DNA of 64,000 bases from CAZYFH01 sp965249175 (GCA_965249175.1 OZ252227.1:682001-746000), one strand, 5' to 3'. Numbered from the stretch's first letter, positions 17,542 through 27,171 are shown. Notes: a model not told the origin generated them from the sequence alone. Numbers and translations: made by a program.

Positions 17542-17679
17542 CGTGAGCCGCAGCCGACGGTTGCAGAAACAGGCACGATCCTGCGATTCGCGACCGCTCG
17601 CACTGGAGCGAGCAAGACTGGTACCCGGTAGAATCGTCACGCACGCTGGTCTGGGCGCAGCCCCTGAAGAACGACTCCG

Positions 17680-18561
17680 ATGGCAGACAAGCCCAAGGGT
17701 TACACCAACCCCGAGCTGCTGATCACGCCTACGGAGCTCGCGCACCAGCTCGGCGTGCCGTCGGGCTCGGCCGCGGGGCATCCGCTCGAGACGAGCCGGC
17801 GGACACCGGTCGTCCTCGATCTGCGCCCCGCGGAGGCGTTCGCCGCCGGGCACATCCCGGGCGCCGCACATCTCGATCTGTTCGGCCTCAGCCTGATCGA
17901 CACCGACCCGGGGCCGCTGGATGCGTTCCTCTGGATGATCGCGCACCTCTTGACATCGCGCGGCGTCTCGGCAGACCGGCCGGTGGTCGTCTACGATGAG
18001 CAGTCGGGGATTCGCGCCGCTCGGGCGTTCTGGTTTCTCGAGGTCTTCGGCCACCCCGATGCGCGGCTGCTCGATGGCGGCGTGCCAGCGTGGGAGCGCG
18101 GCGGGTACTTCACGACAACGGAGGCCGCGTCACCGGAGCGGGGCAAGTGGAGGGTCGATCGTCGCGACGAACGGTTGTCCACCTGGCGCGATCTCCGCGA
18201 CAAGCTCGGTGCCGACGGTGTCGCCATGCTCGACACTCGGAGCGACGGTGAGTACTGCGGCACGACCCTTCGGGCGAAGCGGGGCGGATCGATTCCGGGG
18301 GCGGTTCACATCGAGTGGACGCGGAACCTCGGTCGGGACGGTGCGTTCAAGCCCGCCGACGAGCTCAGGAGTATGTACGAACATGCCGGAGTGACCCCCG
18401 ACAAAGAGGTGATCTCCTACTGCCAGGGGGGCTATCGCGCGGCCCATAGCTACCTCGCGCTCAGGCTGCTCGGGTATCCGCGGGTGCGCAACTACATCGG
18501 GTCGTGGAAGGAGTGGGGGGACAGGGAGGACCTGCCGGTCGAGATCCCCGACTCAGCGTGA
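17680..18561 (+). CDS. sseA: Thiosulfate/3-mercaptopyruvate sulfurtransferase
   Basis: A 293-aa tandem rhodanese. The N-terminal domain (VVLDLRPAEAFAAGHIPGA) is structural. The C-terminal domain carries the catalytic loop CQGGYRAA near residue 247 and DTRSDGEYCG. A CQGGYR loop is closer to the thiosulfate type than to the CGSGVTA loop of mercaptopyruvate enzymes, so the donor is uncertain. The GAAHLD and VVYDEQSGIRAA segments are typical. A truncated copy of its middle lies at 16678-16838. Confidence 0.9.
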   Translation: MADKPKGYTNPELLITPTELAHQLGVPSGSAAGHPLETSRRTPVVLDLRPAEAFAAGHIPGAAHLDLFGLSLIDTDPGPLDAFLWMIAHLLTSRGVSADRPVVVYDEQSGIRAARAFWFLEVFGHPDARLLDGGVPAWERGGYFTTTEAASPERGKWRVDRRDERLSTWRDLRDKLGADGVAMLDTRSDGEYCGTTLRAKRGGSIPGAVHIEWTRNLGRDGAFKPADELRSMYEHAGVTPDKEVISYCQGGYRAAHSYLALRLLGYPRVRNYIGSWKEWGDREDLPVEIPDSA

Positions 18562-18609
18562 GAATCCACACCGGGACCCAAGACCTAGAGACTAAGGCCA
18601 GGAGTGTTC

Positions 18610-20031
18610 GTGGAAAATGTCATCGATTTCATCAATACGAACCGTGACCGATACATCGACGAGCTGAAGGCGTATCTGGCCATTCCCAGCATCAGCGCAT
18701 TGCCGGAGCACGCGGAGGACGTGAAACGGTGCGCCGAATGGACGCGCGAGGAGCTGGTTCGCATCGGCTTGGAAAACGTCCGTGTCATCGACACGCCGGG
18801 CAACCCTGTGGTCTACGGCGAGTGGCTCCACGCGGACGGTGCGCCGACCATCCTCTTCTACGGCCACTACGACGTGCAGCCGGTTGACCCGCTCGACGAG
18901 TGGGAGTCGCCCCCATTCGAAGCGACCGTCCGGGAGGGCGAGATCTACGCGCGCGGCGCGGCGGACGACAAGGGTCAAATCTTCATGCACTTCAAGGCGA
19001 TCGAAGCCTGCCTGAAGCAAGACGGCCGGCTCCCGGTCAACCTGAAGGTCGTCCTCGAGGGCGAGGAAGAGGTGGGTAGCGAGCACCTCGACGGCTTCAT
19101 CCGCGTTCACCAGGCCGAGCTCGGTGCCGACGTCGTCGTGATCTCAGATTCACCGATGTTCGATCGGGGCGTGCCTTCCATCTGTTACGGCCTCCGCGGG
19201 TTGACCTACTTCCAGGTCGACCTCAGGGGAACCACGACAGATCTCCATTCCGGGTCTTTCGGTGGCGCGGTCGCGAATCCGGCGTTCGTCCTCGCGCTGT
19301 TTCTCGGTCAGATGAAGGACCGGAGCGGCCGGGTGAAGATCCCGGGTTTCTACGACGATGTTCGCGCACTGACGGACGCCGAACGGGCCGAGTTCGCAAA
19401 GTTGCCGTTCAACGAGCGCCAGTATCGGAATGCGCTCGGGGCGCCGAAGCTCGCCGGTGAGACGGGCTTCACGACGCTCGAGCGTCTCTGGGCGCGGCCA
19501 ACCTTCGAGGTCAACGGCCTGAAATCAGGATTTACCGGGGAGGGAGCCAAGACGGTCATCCCGGCAGTGGCGATGGCCAAGGTCAGCATGCGGTTGGTTC
19601 CGGATCAGGATCCGGACAAGATCGCCGACCTGTTCGAGGCCTACGCGAAGAAGGTCGCGCCGAAGACTGTCGACCTGTCGCTGACGAGAATGCACAGCGG
19701 CAAGCCGTGGATGACGGCGTTCGACAACCCGTTCGTCCAAGCCGCGGGACGAGCCATCGAGCGCGGGTTCGGGCGGCAGCCGGTCTTCAACCGCGAGGGG
19801 GGATCAATTCCCGTCGTGTCCACCTTTCAGGAAGTGCTCGGCTTGCCATCCGTGCTCTTTGGTGTGGGGCTACCAGACGAAAATGCCCACGCTCCCAACG
19901 AGAAGCTCGACCTGTCTAACTTCCACAACGGCATCATTGCGTCCGCTGTCCTCTATAGCGAAATCGGGAGCTTGGCGCATAGAGCCGGGACGCTCCAGCG
20001 AAGCGATCCGGTCTCAGGAGCTCCGTCGTGA
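18610..20031 (+). CDS. M20-family dipeptidase
   Basis: A 473-aa zinc peptidase of the M20 dipeptidase/carnosinase type. Seen: ILFYGHYDVQPVDP (zinc His and catalytic Asp), ARGAADDKGQ (bridging Asp), LEGEEEVGS (catalytic Glu plus ligand), DLHSGSFGG and a C-terminal NAHAPNE (last His). GTG at 18610 is preferred over GTG at 18604 because the AGGAG ribosome site spans 18600-18604. An IS3-family element begins within about 15 bp of the stop. Confidence 0.9.
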   Translation: MENVIDFINTNRDRYIDELKAYLAIPSISALPEHAEDVKRCAEWTREELVRIGLENVRVIDTPGNPVVYGEWLHADGAPTILFYGHYDVQPVDPLDEWESPPFEATVREGEIYARGAADDKGQIFMHFKAIEACLKQDGRLPVNLKVVLEGEEEVGSEHLDGFIRVHQAELGADVVVISDSPMFDRGVPSICYGLRGLTYFQVDLRGTTTDLHSGSFGGAVANPAFVLALFLGQMKDRSGRVKIPGFYDDVRALTDAERAEFAKLPFNERQYRNALGAPKLAGETGFTTLERLWARPTFEVNGLKSGFTGEGAKTVIPAVAMAKVSMRLVPDQDPDKIADLFEAYAKKVAPKTVDLSLTRMHSGKPWMTAFDNPFVQAAGRAIERGFGRQPVFNREGGSIPVVSTFQEVLGLPSVLFGVGLPDENAHAPNEKLDLSNFHNGIIASAVLYSEIGSLAHRAGTLQRSDPVSGAPS

Positions 20032-20045
20032 TACGCGCCGGGTCC

Positions 20046-21292
20046 TGCGCCCCAGGGTTCTCTTGGACACTTGATTGCGAGAGAATTCTCGCAGGAGGTG
20101 TGTCGAGATACGGAAGCAGAATCAGGGAGCGCGACGGGAAGGGGCGGTTCTCGGCCCGGCGGAAGCGGGAGACGGTGCTGCGCTTGCTGCGGGGTGAGGA
20201 TCTCGAGTCGGTGTCGCGGGAGTTGGGCATCACGGCGGCCCGGGCCTCGTCGGCTGCGGGCCAAGATCGGCGAACTGGTAATGGAGAACGAGTTGCTCTA
20301 CGCGAAAGTAGATCAGCTGGAGGCCGGCGCCCCTTTGGCCCGGCGGAGGTCGACGCGATGAGTGGCGCCCACTCGATCTCCACGCGGCGGGCGTATGGCG
20401 TGCAGCGCGTCTGCCGCGTGTGGGCGCGGCCGCGGTCGAGCGTGTACGCCCAGCGTCAGGCGCCGGCGACCTGCGCGCGCGGCCGGCGCCGCGGGCCGGT
20501 CGGCGCGGCCTCAGACGAGGTCCTGGTGACCCACATCCGCCGCGTGCTCAACGCGTCGCCGTTCCATGGCGAAGGGTATCGGAAAGCCTGGGCCAAGCTC
20601 CGAGTCGAGGGGACGCGCACCTCCAAGGAGCGGGTGCGCCGGCTGATGCGGGAGCACGACCTGCAGGCCCCGCACCGGGTGGGCCACGCGCACGGGCCGA
20701 AGGCGCACGACGGGACGATCACCACCGAGGCGCCCGACCTGATGTGGGGCACCGACATGACGGCGACGGTGACGGTGGGCGAGGGAACGGCCTGCGTCTT
20801 CGTGGCCGTCGATCACTGTACGACCGAGTGCATCGGCCTGCACGCGGCCAAGAGCGGGAATCGCTTCGAGGCCCTGGAGCCGATCCGGCGGGGCGTTCGG
20901 GAACACTTCGGCGGCATCGGTGAAGGCGTCGCTCGCGGCTTGCGGCTGCGGCGCGACCACGGGTCGAACTACCTCGCCGATGATTTCCAACAGGAGATCG
21001 CGTTCTTCGGCATGGAGAGCTCCCCAAGCTTCGTGCGGGAGCCTGAAGGCAACGGCGTGGCGGAACGCTTCATCCGCACGCTCAAGGAGAATTTGTTGTG
21101 GGTGCGGAGCTTCGAGACGATCGAGCAACTCCGCCTGGCGTTACTCGCGTTCAAGCGGACGTACAACGAGCAGTGGATGCTGGAGAAGTACGGCTATCGC
21201 AGTCCCGCCCAGGTACGACGCGACCTCGTCGCGCTGGACGCGGCAGCGTAGACACGATTACCGTCAAATCACTGTCCAAGAATCCAGGGGCG
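20046..21292 (+). mobile_element. IS3-family insertion sequence
   Basis: About 1.25 kb bounded by imperfect inverted repeats. The left end at 20048-20069 reads CGCCCC...TTCTCTTGGACA; the right end at 21273-21292 reads TGTCCAAGAATCCAGGGGCG. The ends and the CCTGC-CCCC pattern fit IS3-family termini. No target duplication could be fixed. It sits between the dipeptidase gene and a 5'-truncated capD-like gene, so it may have helped remove that gene's start. Confidence 0.7.
20112..21251 (+). pseudogene. IS3-family transposase, frameshifted OrfA/OrfB
   Basis: The first segment (GKGRFSARRKRETVLRLLRG, then SVSRELGITAA) is the OrfA helix-turn-helix. The next expected segment, LRAKIGELVMENELLYAKVD, lies in a different frame at about 20260, with some text missing between. 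OrfB follows in the first frame from about 20358. Its integrase core is complete: WGTDMTATVTVGEG (Asp), LRRDHGSNY (Asp) and EPEGNGVAERFIRTLKENL (Glu). Because IS3 transposases use a programmed frameshift, one slip would be normal. The missing OrfA text argues for damage. Confidence 0.7.
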
Positions 21293-21605
21293 ATACACGG
21301 GTCCACTGTCGCGGTGAACAAAGCTAGTCGGATCGTCGTAAGCATTTTATAATCAACGTCTTGCGGATGACTATTCAGCCAGCCTTCTCGCCCACCCGGA
21401 TGCTCTTTGGGCGTGTCGCGGTCGGTTTTCGCGCGTCGCGTTGTTGTAGCCCGTGGGCCCTGGTCTGCGAAACCGGGACGTCAAACCACTGGCGATTCGG
21501 GGCGAAGTGCGGTCGCTCATGTGAGCGACAGGGCGGTAGCTTGAGAGCGCGAGGATGGCTCGGCGTGCCAACTCCGTCACGGCCGCAGCCGCGGACCCTG
21601 GCCGG
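21293..21605. other. Gene-free stretch at IS/capD junction
   Basis: No convincing gene. It contains the perfect hairpin GTCGCTCA-TG-TGAGCGAC at 21512-21529. The rest looks like a scar between the IS right end and the truncated capD-like frame. Confidence 0.4.
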
Positions 21606-22502
21606 ATGAAGACGCGCCCCGCCCATCCGATCACACCCATCGTCGGCGACGTGACGGACATGACGCGTCTCGAGGATGCGATGCGACGCGAGACGCCGCA
21701 GATCGTCTTCCACGCGGCGGCCCACAATCACGTGCTGATGATGGAGCTGAATCCCTGTGAAGCCGTGAAGAACAACATCAGCGGCACGTGGATGACCGCG
21801 AAGGCTGCCGAGAAGTTTGGTGCCGAGCGGTTCATCTTGATCTCCAGTGACAAGGCCGTGAAGCCCACGAGCGTGATGGGGGCGACCAAACGCATCTCTG
21901 AGCTGATCATCCAGGGGTTGGCCGCCCGGAGCGCTACGACCTTTACGGCGGTGCGTTTCGGGAACGTGCTGGGGAGCAGCGGGAGCGTCGTTCCGATGTT
22001 TCTCGAGCAGATCAAGCGCGGGGGGCCGGTGACGGTCACCCACCCGGACGTCCGGCGCTACTTCATGCTCACGTCCGAGGCGGTTCAGCTCGTGCTGCAG
22101 GCGGCGGCAATCGGCCACTCTGGCGCCATGTTCGTCCTCGACATGGGGGATCAGATGAAGGTCGTCGATATGGCGCGCAACCTGATCCGCCTGTCTGGGC
22201 TCATACCTGACAGCGACGTCGAGATCGTCTATATCGGCTTGCGCCGGGGCGAGAAATTGAGCGAAGAGCTTGTCGGGAGCGACGAGGTTGCGGGGCCGTC
22301 CGGCGTCGTGAACATCGCGCGCGTCCAAAACGCCACGCCGGTCGAGATTGATGAGCTGACCAGGCAGATCGTTGAGCTGGAACGCGACGCGGCATCGTCG
22401 GATCCGGTCGCCGTCATCCACAGGCTGCGTGAGATCGTGCAGACGTACAGACCTGATTCCGCTGGCGTCGCTGATCTCGCCGGAAGCCTTCCTGTCAGTT
22501 GA
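21606..22502 (+). pseudogene. CapD/FlaA1-like epimerase, 5'-truncated
   Basis: The frame covers the second half of a nucleotide-sugar dehydratase/epimerase of the CapD/PglF type: VFHAAAHNHVLMMELNPCEA, ISSDKAVKPTSVMGATKR, RFGNVLGSSGSVVPMF and YIGLRRGEKLSEEL. The N-terminal membrane helices and the Rossmann loop GxxGxxG are absent; homologues have several hundred residues more. It therefore cannot bind NAD normally. The truncation faces the IS3-family element. A short start (MKTRPAHPITPIVGDV) is possible, so a remnant may still be translated. Confidence 0.75.
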
Positions 22503-23512
22503 TGACCATGACAGACGTGCCACGGTGCGTGCTCATCACGTCGGTGCCGTTCGGCCGACACGATCCGACATCGCTGGGCCAGCTTCGGGATGCCGGGCTT
22601 GAGTATGTCATCAACCCCTTCGGACGCCACTTGAGCGAGGAGGAACTTGGGGATCTCATCGCGCCCTTCGGTGCGCTGATCGCCGGCACGGAGCCGATCA
22701 CCTCGGCGGTCATGGACAACGCGCCACATCTGAAGATCATCGCGCGGGTCGGGATCGGCCTGGACAACGTCGATCTGGTCGAATCGCGTCGCCGGGGCAT
22801 CGCGGTGACGTATACCCCGAATGCGCCGGCGCCCGCGGTCGCCGAGCTCACGTTGGGAGTGATCCTGTCGCTTCTTCGGGGGATTCATCACGCCGATCGC
22901 CAGATGCGCGGCGGCGCCTGGTCTCGTGTGATGGGTCGCCGGCTGGCCGGATCGACCGTGGGTGTAATCGGTGTCGGCCGCGTTGGCACCCGATTGATCC
23001 GGTTGTTACGCGGTTTCTCCGAGACCAACGTACTTGCCAATGACATAGCGCCGGACCGCGAGTTCGGGCGGTCGCACGGTGTGTCGTGGGTCGATAAGGA
23101 GACCCTCTTTCGGGAATCGGATATCGTGAGCGTTCACGTGCCGCTGACCCTCGAGACGCGTGGCCTCGTGGCGCGCGAGGAACTGCGCGCAATGAAGCCG
23201 ACGGCACTCCTCGTCAATACCGCCCGGGGGCGCATCGTGGACGAGGCTGCCTTGGCGTCGGCGCTTCGAGAGCGCAAAATTGCTGGCGCCGCGGTCGATG
23301 TCTACGAATCGGAACCGTACACCGGTGAATTGACGTCGCTTGAGAACTGCCTGCTGACCTGCCACATGGGATCGATGTCGGAGGATTGCCGGCGACAGAT
23401 GGAGCAGGAGGCCGCCGACGACGTCATTCGTTTTTTCGCCGGGAAACCGCTGGCGCGACCGGTGCCGTCCGATGCGTATGATGTCGCGGCGATGGCGCTC
23501 CCATCGCGATAA
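22502..23512 (+). CDS. D-isomer 2-hydroxyacid dehydrogenase
   Basis: A 336-aa NAD-dependent dehydrogenase close to phosphoglycerate dehydrogenases. Seen: IARVGIGLDNVDLVESRRRG, the NAD loop VGVIGVGRVGTRL near 158, the Arg segment LLVNTARGRIVDEAAL near 239 and the catalytic-His region CHMGSMSEDCRRQ. There is no C-terminal ACT domain, so it is not a serine-feedback SerA of the long type. Next to capD-like and DegT genes it may make a precursor for a modified sugar. Starts overlap the capD stop. Confidence 0.87.
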   Translation: MTMTDVPRCVLITSVPFGRHDPTSLGQLRDAGLEYVINPFGRHLSEEELGDLIAPFGALIAGTEPITSAVMDNAPHLKIIARVGIGLDNVDLVESRRRGIAVTYTPNAPAPAVAELTLGVILSLLRGIHHADRQMRGGAWSRVMGRRLAGSTVGVIGVGRVGTRLIRLLRGFSETNVLANDIAPDREFGRSHGVSWVDKETLFRESDIVSVHVPLTLETRGLVAREELRAMKPTALLVNTARGRIVDEAALASALRERKIAGAAVDVYESEPYTGELTSLENCLLTCHMGSMSEDCRRQMEQEAADDVIRFFAGKPLARPVPSDAYDVAAMALPSR

Positions 23513-23562
23513 CTCTGCGCGGGACGCCGCAGCCGGGGCCGGCAACCTGACCGTTTGATGTC

Positions 23563-24807
23563 ATGAGCGCCATCGCACCCCCGGTGCCACGCTTGCGTGT
23601 GCCTTTCTTCCGGCCCGATATCGGCGAGGCGGAGATCGCCGAGGTTGTCGCGGTCATGCGATCCGGCTGGCTGACAAGCGGACCCCGTGTGCGCCGGTTC
23701 GAAGAGGCGTTCGCACGGGCGGTCGGGGCTCGCCACGCGGTCGCCGTGAGCTCCGCCACAGCCGCGCTGCATCTGGCATTGGACGCGGTGGGTTTGCAGG
23801 CCGGGCAGGCCGTCCTCGTGCCGACGATGACGTTCGCTGCGACCGCTGAGGTGGTTGGGCACTTTGGGGCGTTTCCGATCCTGGTGGATTGTGATCCGGT
23901 CACGCTGGGGGTCGACCTGGAGGATGCGGAGAGGAAGTGTGCGGCGCTTCGGGAGGGCGTGCTGTCGGATCGGATCCTCGCCGACGCTCCGCTCGTGGGA
24001 GTTATGCCGGTCCACGTGGGTGGATGTATGTCCTCCTACGATGCCCTGTGGGAGTTCGCAGAGGGCCATGGACTGTGGGTTGTCGAAGACGCGGCCCACG
24101 CGTTCCCCTCCGCCTGGCGACGCGGTGGCGATGCCCCCTGGGTCCGCTGCGGCGAGGACACGGCGTCCGTGACCTGCTATTCCTTCTACGCCAATAAGAC
24201 GATTACCACCGGTGAAGGCGGGATGGCGGTGACGGGCGACGCGGAGGTCGCGGCGCGAATCCGTCGCATGTCACTGCACGGGATGTCTCTGGACAACCCG
24301 GCCGGCCCGGAATGTCTTGGGAGCTGGGAGTATGACATCGTCGCACCCGGCTACAAATACAACCTCACGGATCTGGCTGCGGCCATTGGTATTCATCAGC
24401 TAGCCCGGGCCGAGGAGATGCGCTGCAAACGAGAGCGGATTGCGGAGGCGTATCTGAGCGGCTTGGCCGACGTCGGACAGCTCGAGCTACCGCCCGTGTC
24501 GAGCGATCGTCTGCATTCCTGGCACCTGTTCACCGTGCGTCTGCGCCTCGAGTCGCTGACAGTCGACCGGCGCGCGTTCGTACAGGAGCTGGGGAAGCTC
24601 GGTGTGACCTGCTCGGTGCATTGGAAACCCCTGCACCTGCATCCGTACTACCAGGCAACCTACAAGTGGGACCCCGGTCAATTCTCGGTGGCCACCGATC
24701 TCTGGCGTCGTCTCGTCTCCCTGCCCATCTTCCCGACGATGTCGGATGCTGAGATGGCGCATGTCGTATCCTCGGTGCGTGCGCTGTGCTCGCGTCTCGT
24801 GTGCTAG
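23563..24807 (+). CDS. DegT/DnrJ/EryC1 aminotransferase
   Basis: A 414-aa PLP sugar aminotransferase. Markers: FFRPDIGEAEIAEVV, SGWLTSGPRVRRFEEAFA, VSSATAALHLAL, VVEDAAHAF, and the PLP-lysine segment SFYANKTITTGEGGM near residue 215. The C-terminal half is family-typical (YKYNLTDLAAAIG and LHLHPYYQ). With the preceding dehydrogenase and truncated capD it forms a polysaccharide amino-sugar cluster, now perhaps incomplete. Confidence 0.9.
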   Translation: MSAIAPPVPRLRVPFFRPDIGEAEIAEVVAVMRSGWLTSGPRVRRFEEAFARAVGARHAVAVSSATAALHLALDAVGLQAGQAVLVPTMTFAATAEVVGHFGAFPILVDCDPVTLGVDLEDAERKCAALREGVLSDRILADAPLVGVMPVHVGGCMSSYDALWEFAEGHGLWVVEDAAHAFPSAWRRGGDAPWVRCGEDTASVTCYSFYANKTITTGEGGMAVTGDAEVAARIRRMSLHGMSLDNPAGPECLGSWEYDIVAPGYKYNLTDLAAAIGIHQLARAEEMRCKRERIAEAYLSGLADVGQLELPPVSSDRLHSWHLFTVRLRLESLTVDRRAFVQELGKLGVTCSVHWKPLHLHPYYQATYKWDPGQFSVATDLWRRLVSLPIFPTMSDAEMAHVVSSVRALCSRLVC

Positions 24808-24854
24808 GAGAGACTGGGCAGGGTGCGGTCGAGCAGCCCCAGGAGGGCCACTCG

Positions 24855-24920
24855 GTCGCTCAGTTCAGGCTCGCCCCGCCACACGGTTGCGGAGCTCTGT
24901 CGTGGCGGACGGGTTGAGTG
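24855..24920 (-). repeat. Decayed copy of the SirB1-gene 3' end
   Basis: CGCTCAGTTCAGGCTCGCC here matches CGCTCAGTTCAAGCTCGCC near 26258. Immediately after, GCGGAGCTCTGTCGTGGCGG matches GCGGAGCTCTGTCATGGCGG near 26465. The two blocks lie about 190 bp apart in the intact gene but adjoin here, so this is an internally deleted remnant. Confidence 0.5.
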
Positions 24921-24924
24921 TTTG

Positions 24925-25446
24925 TCAGATGAGCTTGGCGAGGACGTCGTAGGGCACCGCCGAACGGAGGTGCGGGTACGATTCGAGAATGCGAGCGATA
25001 TCGGCGAGGTCTTTCTGGCGCTTGCTGGCACGGCGGTTGGGATCCTGGGCGGCCCAGACTTTGCCCTCGAGCAGGTCCTCGAGAACGGCGACTGGCATGA
25101 CGCGGCCCAAGATTTCGCGTGACAACGCCCGCTCGACAAACGGCCGATATCGCGGATCGAGCTGCACTTGAATGCGGAGATCCGAGTCCGGTTGGGAGAC
25201 GTTGAGGCTGTGCGGAAACCGCTCCGCGGTAAACGCGCGGCCGAGACGCTCGTCGAAATCGTCCAAGTGCGCGGTAGCCACAACGACGTCTAGATCGAGA
25301 CTGACAACCGGCTCGACATACGCATTGACGGCCTGGCCCCCAATGATGCAGTAGCGAAGGCATTGCGCGTCTAGCCAGGTCAGAAAGCTCTCGAGCAGGT
25401 CGCTCTCGTCCACCGTGACGGTCTTCCAGAAGGTCCTGGCCTGCAC
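24925..25446 (-). CDS. AbiEii-like nucleotidyltransferase
   Basis: A 173-aa protein with the minimal nucleotidyltransferase core: YCIIGGQAVNAY near residue 35 (GG loop) and SLDLDVVVAT near 49 (Asp-x-Asp metal site). Later come a conserved lysine in LEGKVWAAQD and RQKDLADIARIL. This pattern matches the AbiEii/MenT-like toxin family, whose members modify tRNA. No AbiEi-type antitoxin gene adjoins, so it may be an orphan. The GTG start at 25446 is in a crowded ribosome site and is not certain. Confidence 0.72.
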   Translation of the reverse strand: MQARTFWKTVTVDESDLLESFLTWLDAQCLRYCIIGGQAVNAYVEPVVSLDLDVVVATAHLDDFDERLGRAFTAERFPHSLNVSQPDSDLRIQVQLDPRYRPFVERALSREILGRVMPVAVLEDLLEGKVWAAQDPNRRASKRQKDLADIARILESYPHLRSAVPYDVLAKLI

Positions 25447-25523
25447 TCCTGCATCATACCGCCCGATGAGGCCCGACTAGTGCTGTAGTCTTCGCTATAC
25501 ACACTTACGCATAATACAGAGCT

Positions 25524-25791
25524 ATGGAACATACCATTAGGACTACAGACCTTGCGCGGAGCCTTGGAGACGTCTTAGCCAAAGTCCGGTATCGCCATGA
25601 CTCGTTCGTTATCGAACGGAACGGCACGCCGGTGGCGCGCGTGGTGCCGATGGAGCCCTCAGGCGCCGCGGCCACGGTGGCCGAGGCCCTGACAGCCTGG
25701 GTCGAGGGGGCGCGCGGATCGCACCTTTGCGGACGACCTCGATAAGGTCGGCGGGGCCGACCGCCCGCCGGCGAATCCATGGGGGTCGTAG
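25524..25791 (+). pseudogene. Phd/YefM-type antitoxin, C-terminal frameshift
   Basis: ATG at 25524 reads MEHTIRTTDLARSLGDVLAK, then YRHDSFVIERNGTPVARVVP, the Phd/YefM fold that binds DNA and toxin. As read, the frame ends at 25745 with an odd tail. A single-base slip near 25711 restores ADRTFADDLDKVGGADRPPA and a stop at 25789-25791 that overlaps the toxin start by 13 bp, the normal layout. The indel may be a sequence error, since the PIN toxin is intact. Confidence 0.65.
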
Positions 25792-26222
25792 TCGACACGA
25801 GTGCGCTGGTCGCAGCCGAGCGGCATCGGGCCGCGGACGCGTCGCCGTCTCCGGCGGTGTCGGACAAATTTCTTGGTCGTCTAGCCGCCGAGACTGCCGT
25901 GCTCCCGGCCGCCGTGTATGCGGAGCTGCTCGCCGGGGTACTGCTTGCAGACAGTCCGAAGCGCGCCGCCGCGCGACGGACTCGTATTGACGCGCTTGCG
26001 GTGCGGATCCCCGTCGTCGAGTTCGGTGTGGCGATCGCCAAGGAGTGGGCCCGGCTGTTTGCGACCCTCAGCCGCGTCGGTCAGCTCATTCCGGCGAACG
26101 ATCTGGCGGTCGCCGCGACGGCGACGCACCTGGGCTTCACAGTCCTGGTCGGGCCGTCCGACGAACGTCACTTTCGCAGGGTGGAAGGGCTTGGCGTCGA
26201 GGTGCTGCGGATCGGTGAGTAA
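25779..26222 (+). CDS. VapC-type PIN-domain toxin (Phd-linked)
   Basis: A 147-aa PIN ribonuclease: MGVVVDTSALVAAERHR (Asp near 6), PAAVYAELLAGV (Glu near 48) and PANDLAVAATATHLGF (Asp near 110). The start overlaps the repaired antitoxin 3' end. Phd-PIN pairs are a common toxin-antitoxin type. If the antitoxin truncation were real, an active toxin would be hard to keep, which favours a sequencing indel. Confidence 0.85.
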   Translation: MGVVVDTSALVAAERHRAADASPSPAVSDKFLGRLAAETAVLPAAVYAELLAGVLLADSPKRAAARRTRIDALAVRIPVVEFGVAIAKEWARLFATLSRVGQLIPANDLAVAATATHLGFTVLVGPSDERHFRRVEGLGVEVLRIGE

Positions 26223-26262
26223 GACACTCTCGTGGCATCCGTGCCAACGCTGGGTCGTCCGC

Positions 26263-27171
26263 TCAGTTCAAGCTCGCCACACGCCGCCTGAGCGCCTTGA
26301 CGTGCTCCCAGATCTCGGCGTGTTCCTCGTTCCCGCTCGGCTCGTCGTCGTCTCCCGCCTCCTCACTCACGCTGTTCCGGCGTGACGTGAACCGTAGGTA
26401 GTCCTCCAGATCCCGCAGCGCGGCTGAGAAGTCGTTCAGGTGGTAGGCCAGGAGGCCACGGTCGCGGAGCTCTGTCATGGCGGACGGGTTGATCCCGAGG
26501 AGGAGCTCGGTGATAGTGCGCGCCTGGGGGAACGAGCGCATTCGGACGTAGATGCGCTTGAGGTTGACGAGCATCCTGACGAGGATCTGCTGCTTGCTCG
26601 CGCGCATGAGCAGCCGTTTGTCGAACGCGGCGTCCTCGCCGGCGTGTTTGCGGAGCAGCTTGCGGCAGTCCACCTCGGAGAGCACGGCACCGGCGTGAAA
26701 CGGGTCGACGATGACGTGGTCATCGATGTCGAGCGCGACGCGTGGCGGTTGCGGGAGCCGCAGCAGGAAATGACCCGGGAAGTTGACGCCGTCGACGCGC
26801 ACGCCGGCGCGTCGCGCGACCTCGATATAGACGAGCGCCAGCGTGATGGGGATGCCGGTGCGGCGCTCCAGCACCTGGTTCAGGAAGCTGTTCCTCGGGT
26901 CGTCGTAGGCGTTCGTGTTGCCTTCAAACCCTTCCTGTTCGAAGAGGTACGCGCTGATGGTCTCGACCTGCCGCATCGGCGACGCGTCCTCGCCGAGCTG
27001 TGCGATCCGGGTCGCGGCCGCTCGGCCCATCGCATCGAGCTGCGCGAGATACTGCGTGGCGTCCAGATTCGGGTATTCGAGACGAGCGATGAAGAGGGCC
27101 GCCGGCGCCAGATCAGGGTCCGGTCCCTTGGCGATTTCGGTGAAGCGGTGAATGAACTCGGAAGAGAGCAC
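26263..27171 (-). CDS. SirB1-family transglutaminase-like/TPR protein
   Basis: A 302-aa protein. The central domain matches SirB1: NSFLNQVLERRTGIPITLAL, VYIEVARRAGVRVDGVNFPGHFLLR and IVDPFHAGAVLSE. A TPR-like helical part follows (ARTITELLLGINPSAMTELR then DRGLLAYHLNDFSAALRDLE). SirB1 proteins carry a transglutaminase-like fold of unclear activity; the usual Cys position reads Asn-Phe-Pro here, so enzymatic activity is doubtful. The C-terminal tail is acidic. Confidence 0.85.
   Translation of the reverse strand: MLSSEFIHRFTEIAKGPDPDLAPAALFIARLEYPNLDATQYLAQLDAMGRAAATRIAQLGEDASPMRQVETISAYLFEQEGFEGNTNAYDDPRNSFLNQVLERRTGIPITLALVYIEVARRAGVRVDGVNFPGHFLLRLPQPPRVALDIDDHVIVDPFHAGAVLSEVDCRKLLRKHAGEDAAFDKRLLMRASKQQILVRMLVNLKRIYVRMRSFPQARTITELLLGINPSAMTELRDRGLLAYHLNDFSAALRDLEDYLRFTSRRNSVSEEAGDDDEPSGNEEHAEIWEHVKALRRRVASLN

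Noticed and set aside
17332..18054. 240-aa minus-strand protein
   Set aside because: Only the last 69 codons look like protein; the rest is antisense to the sulfurtransferase gene.
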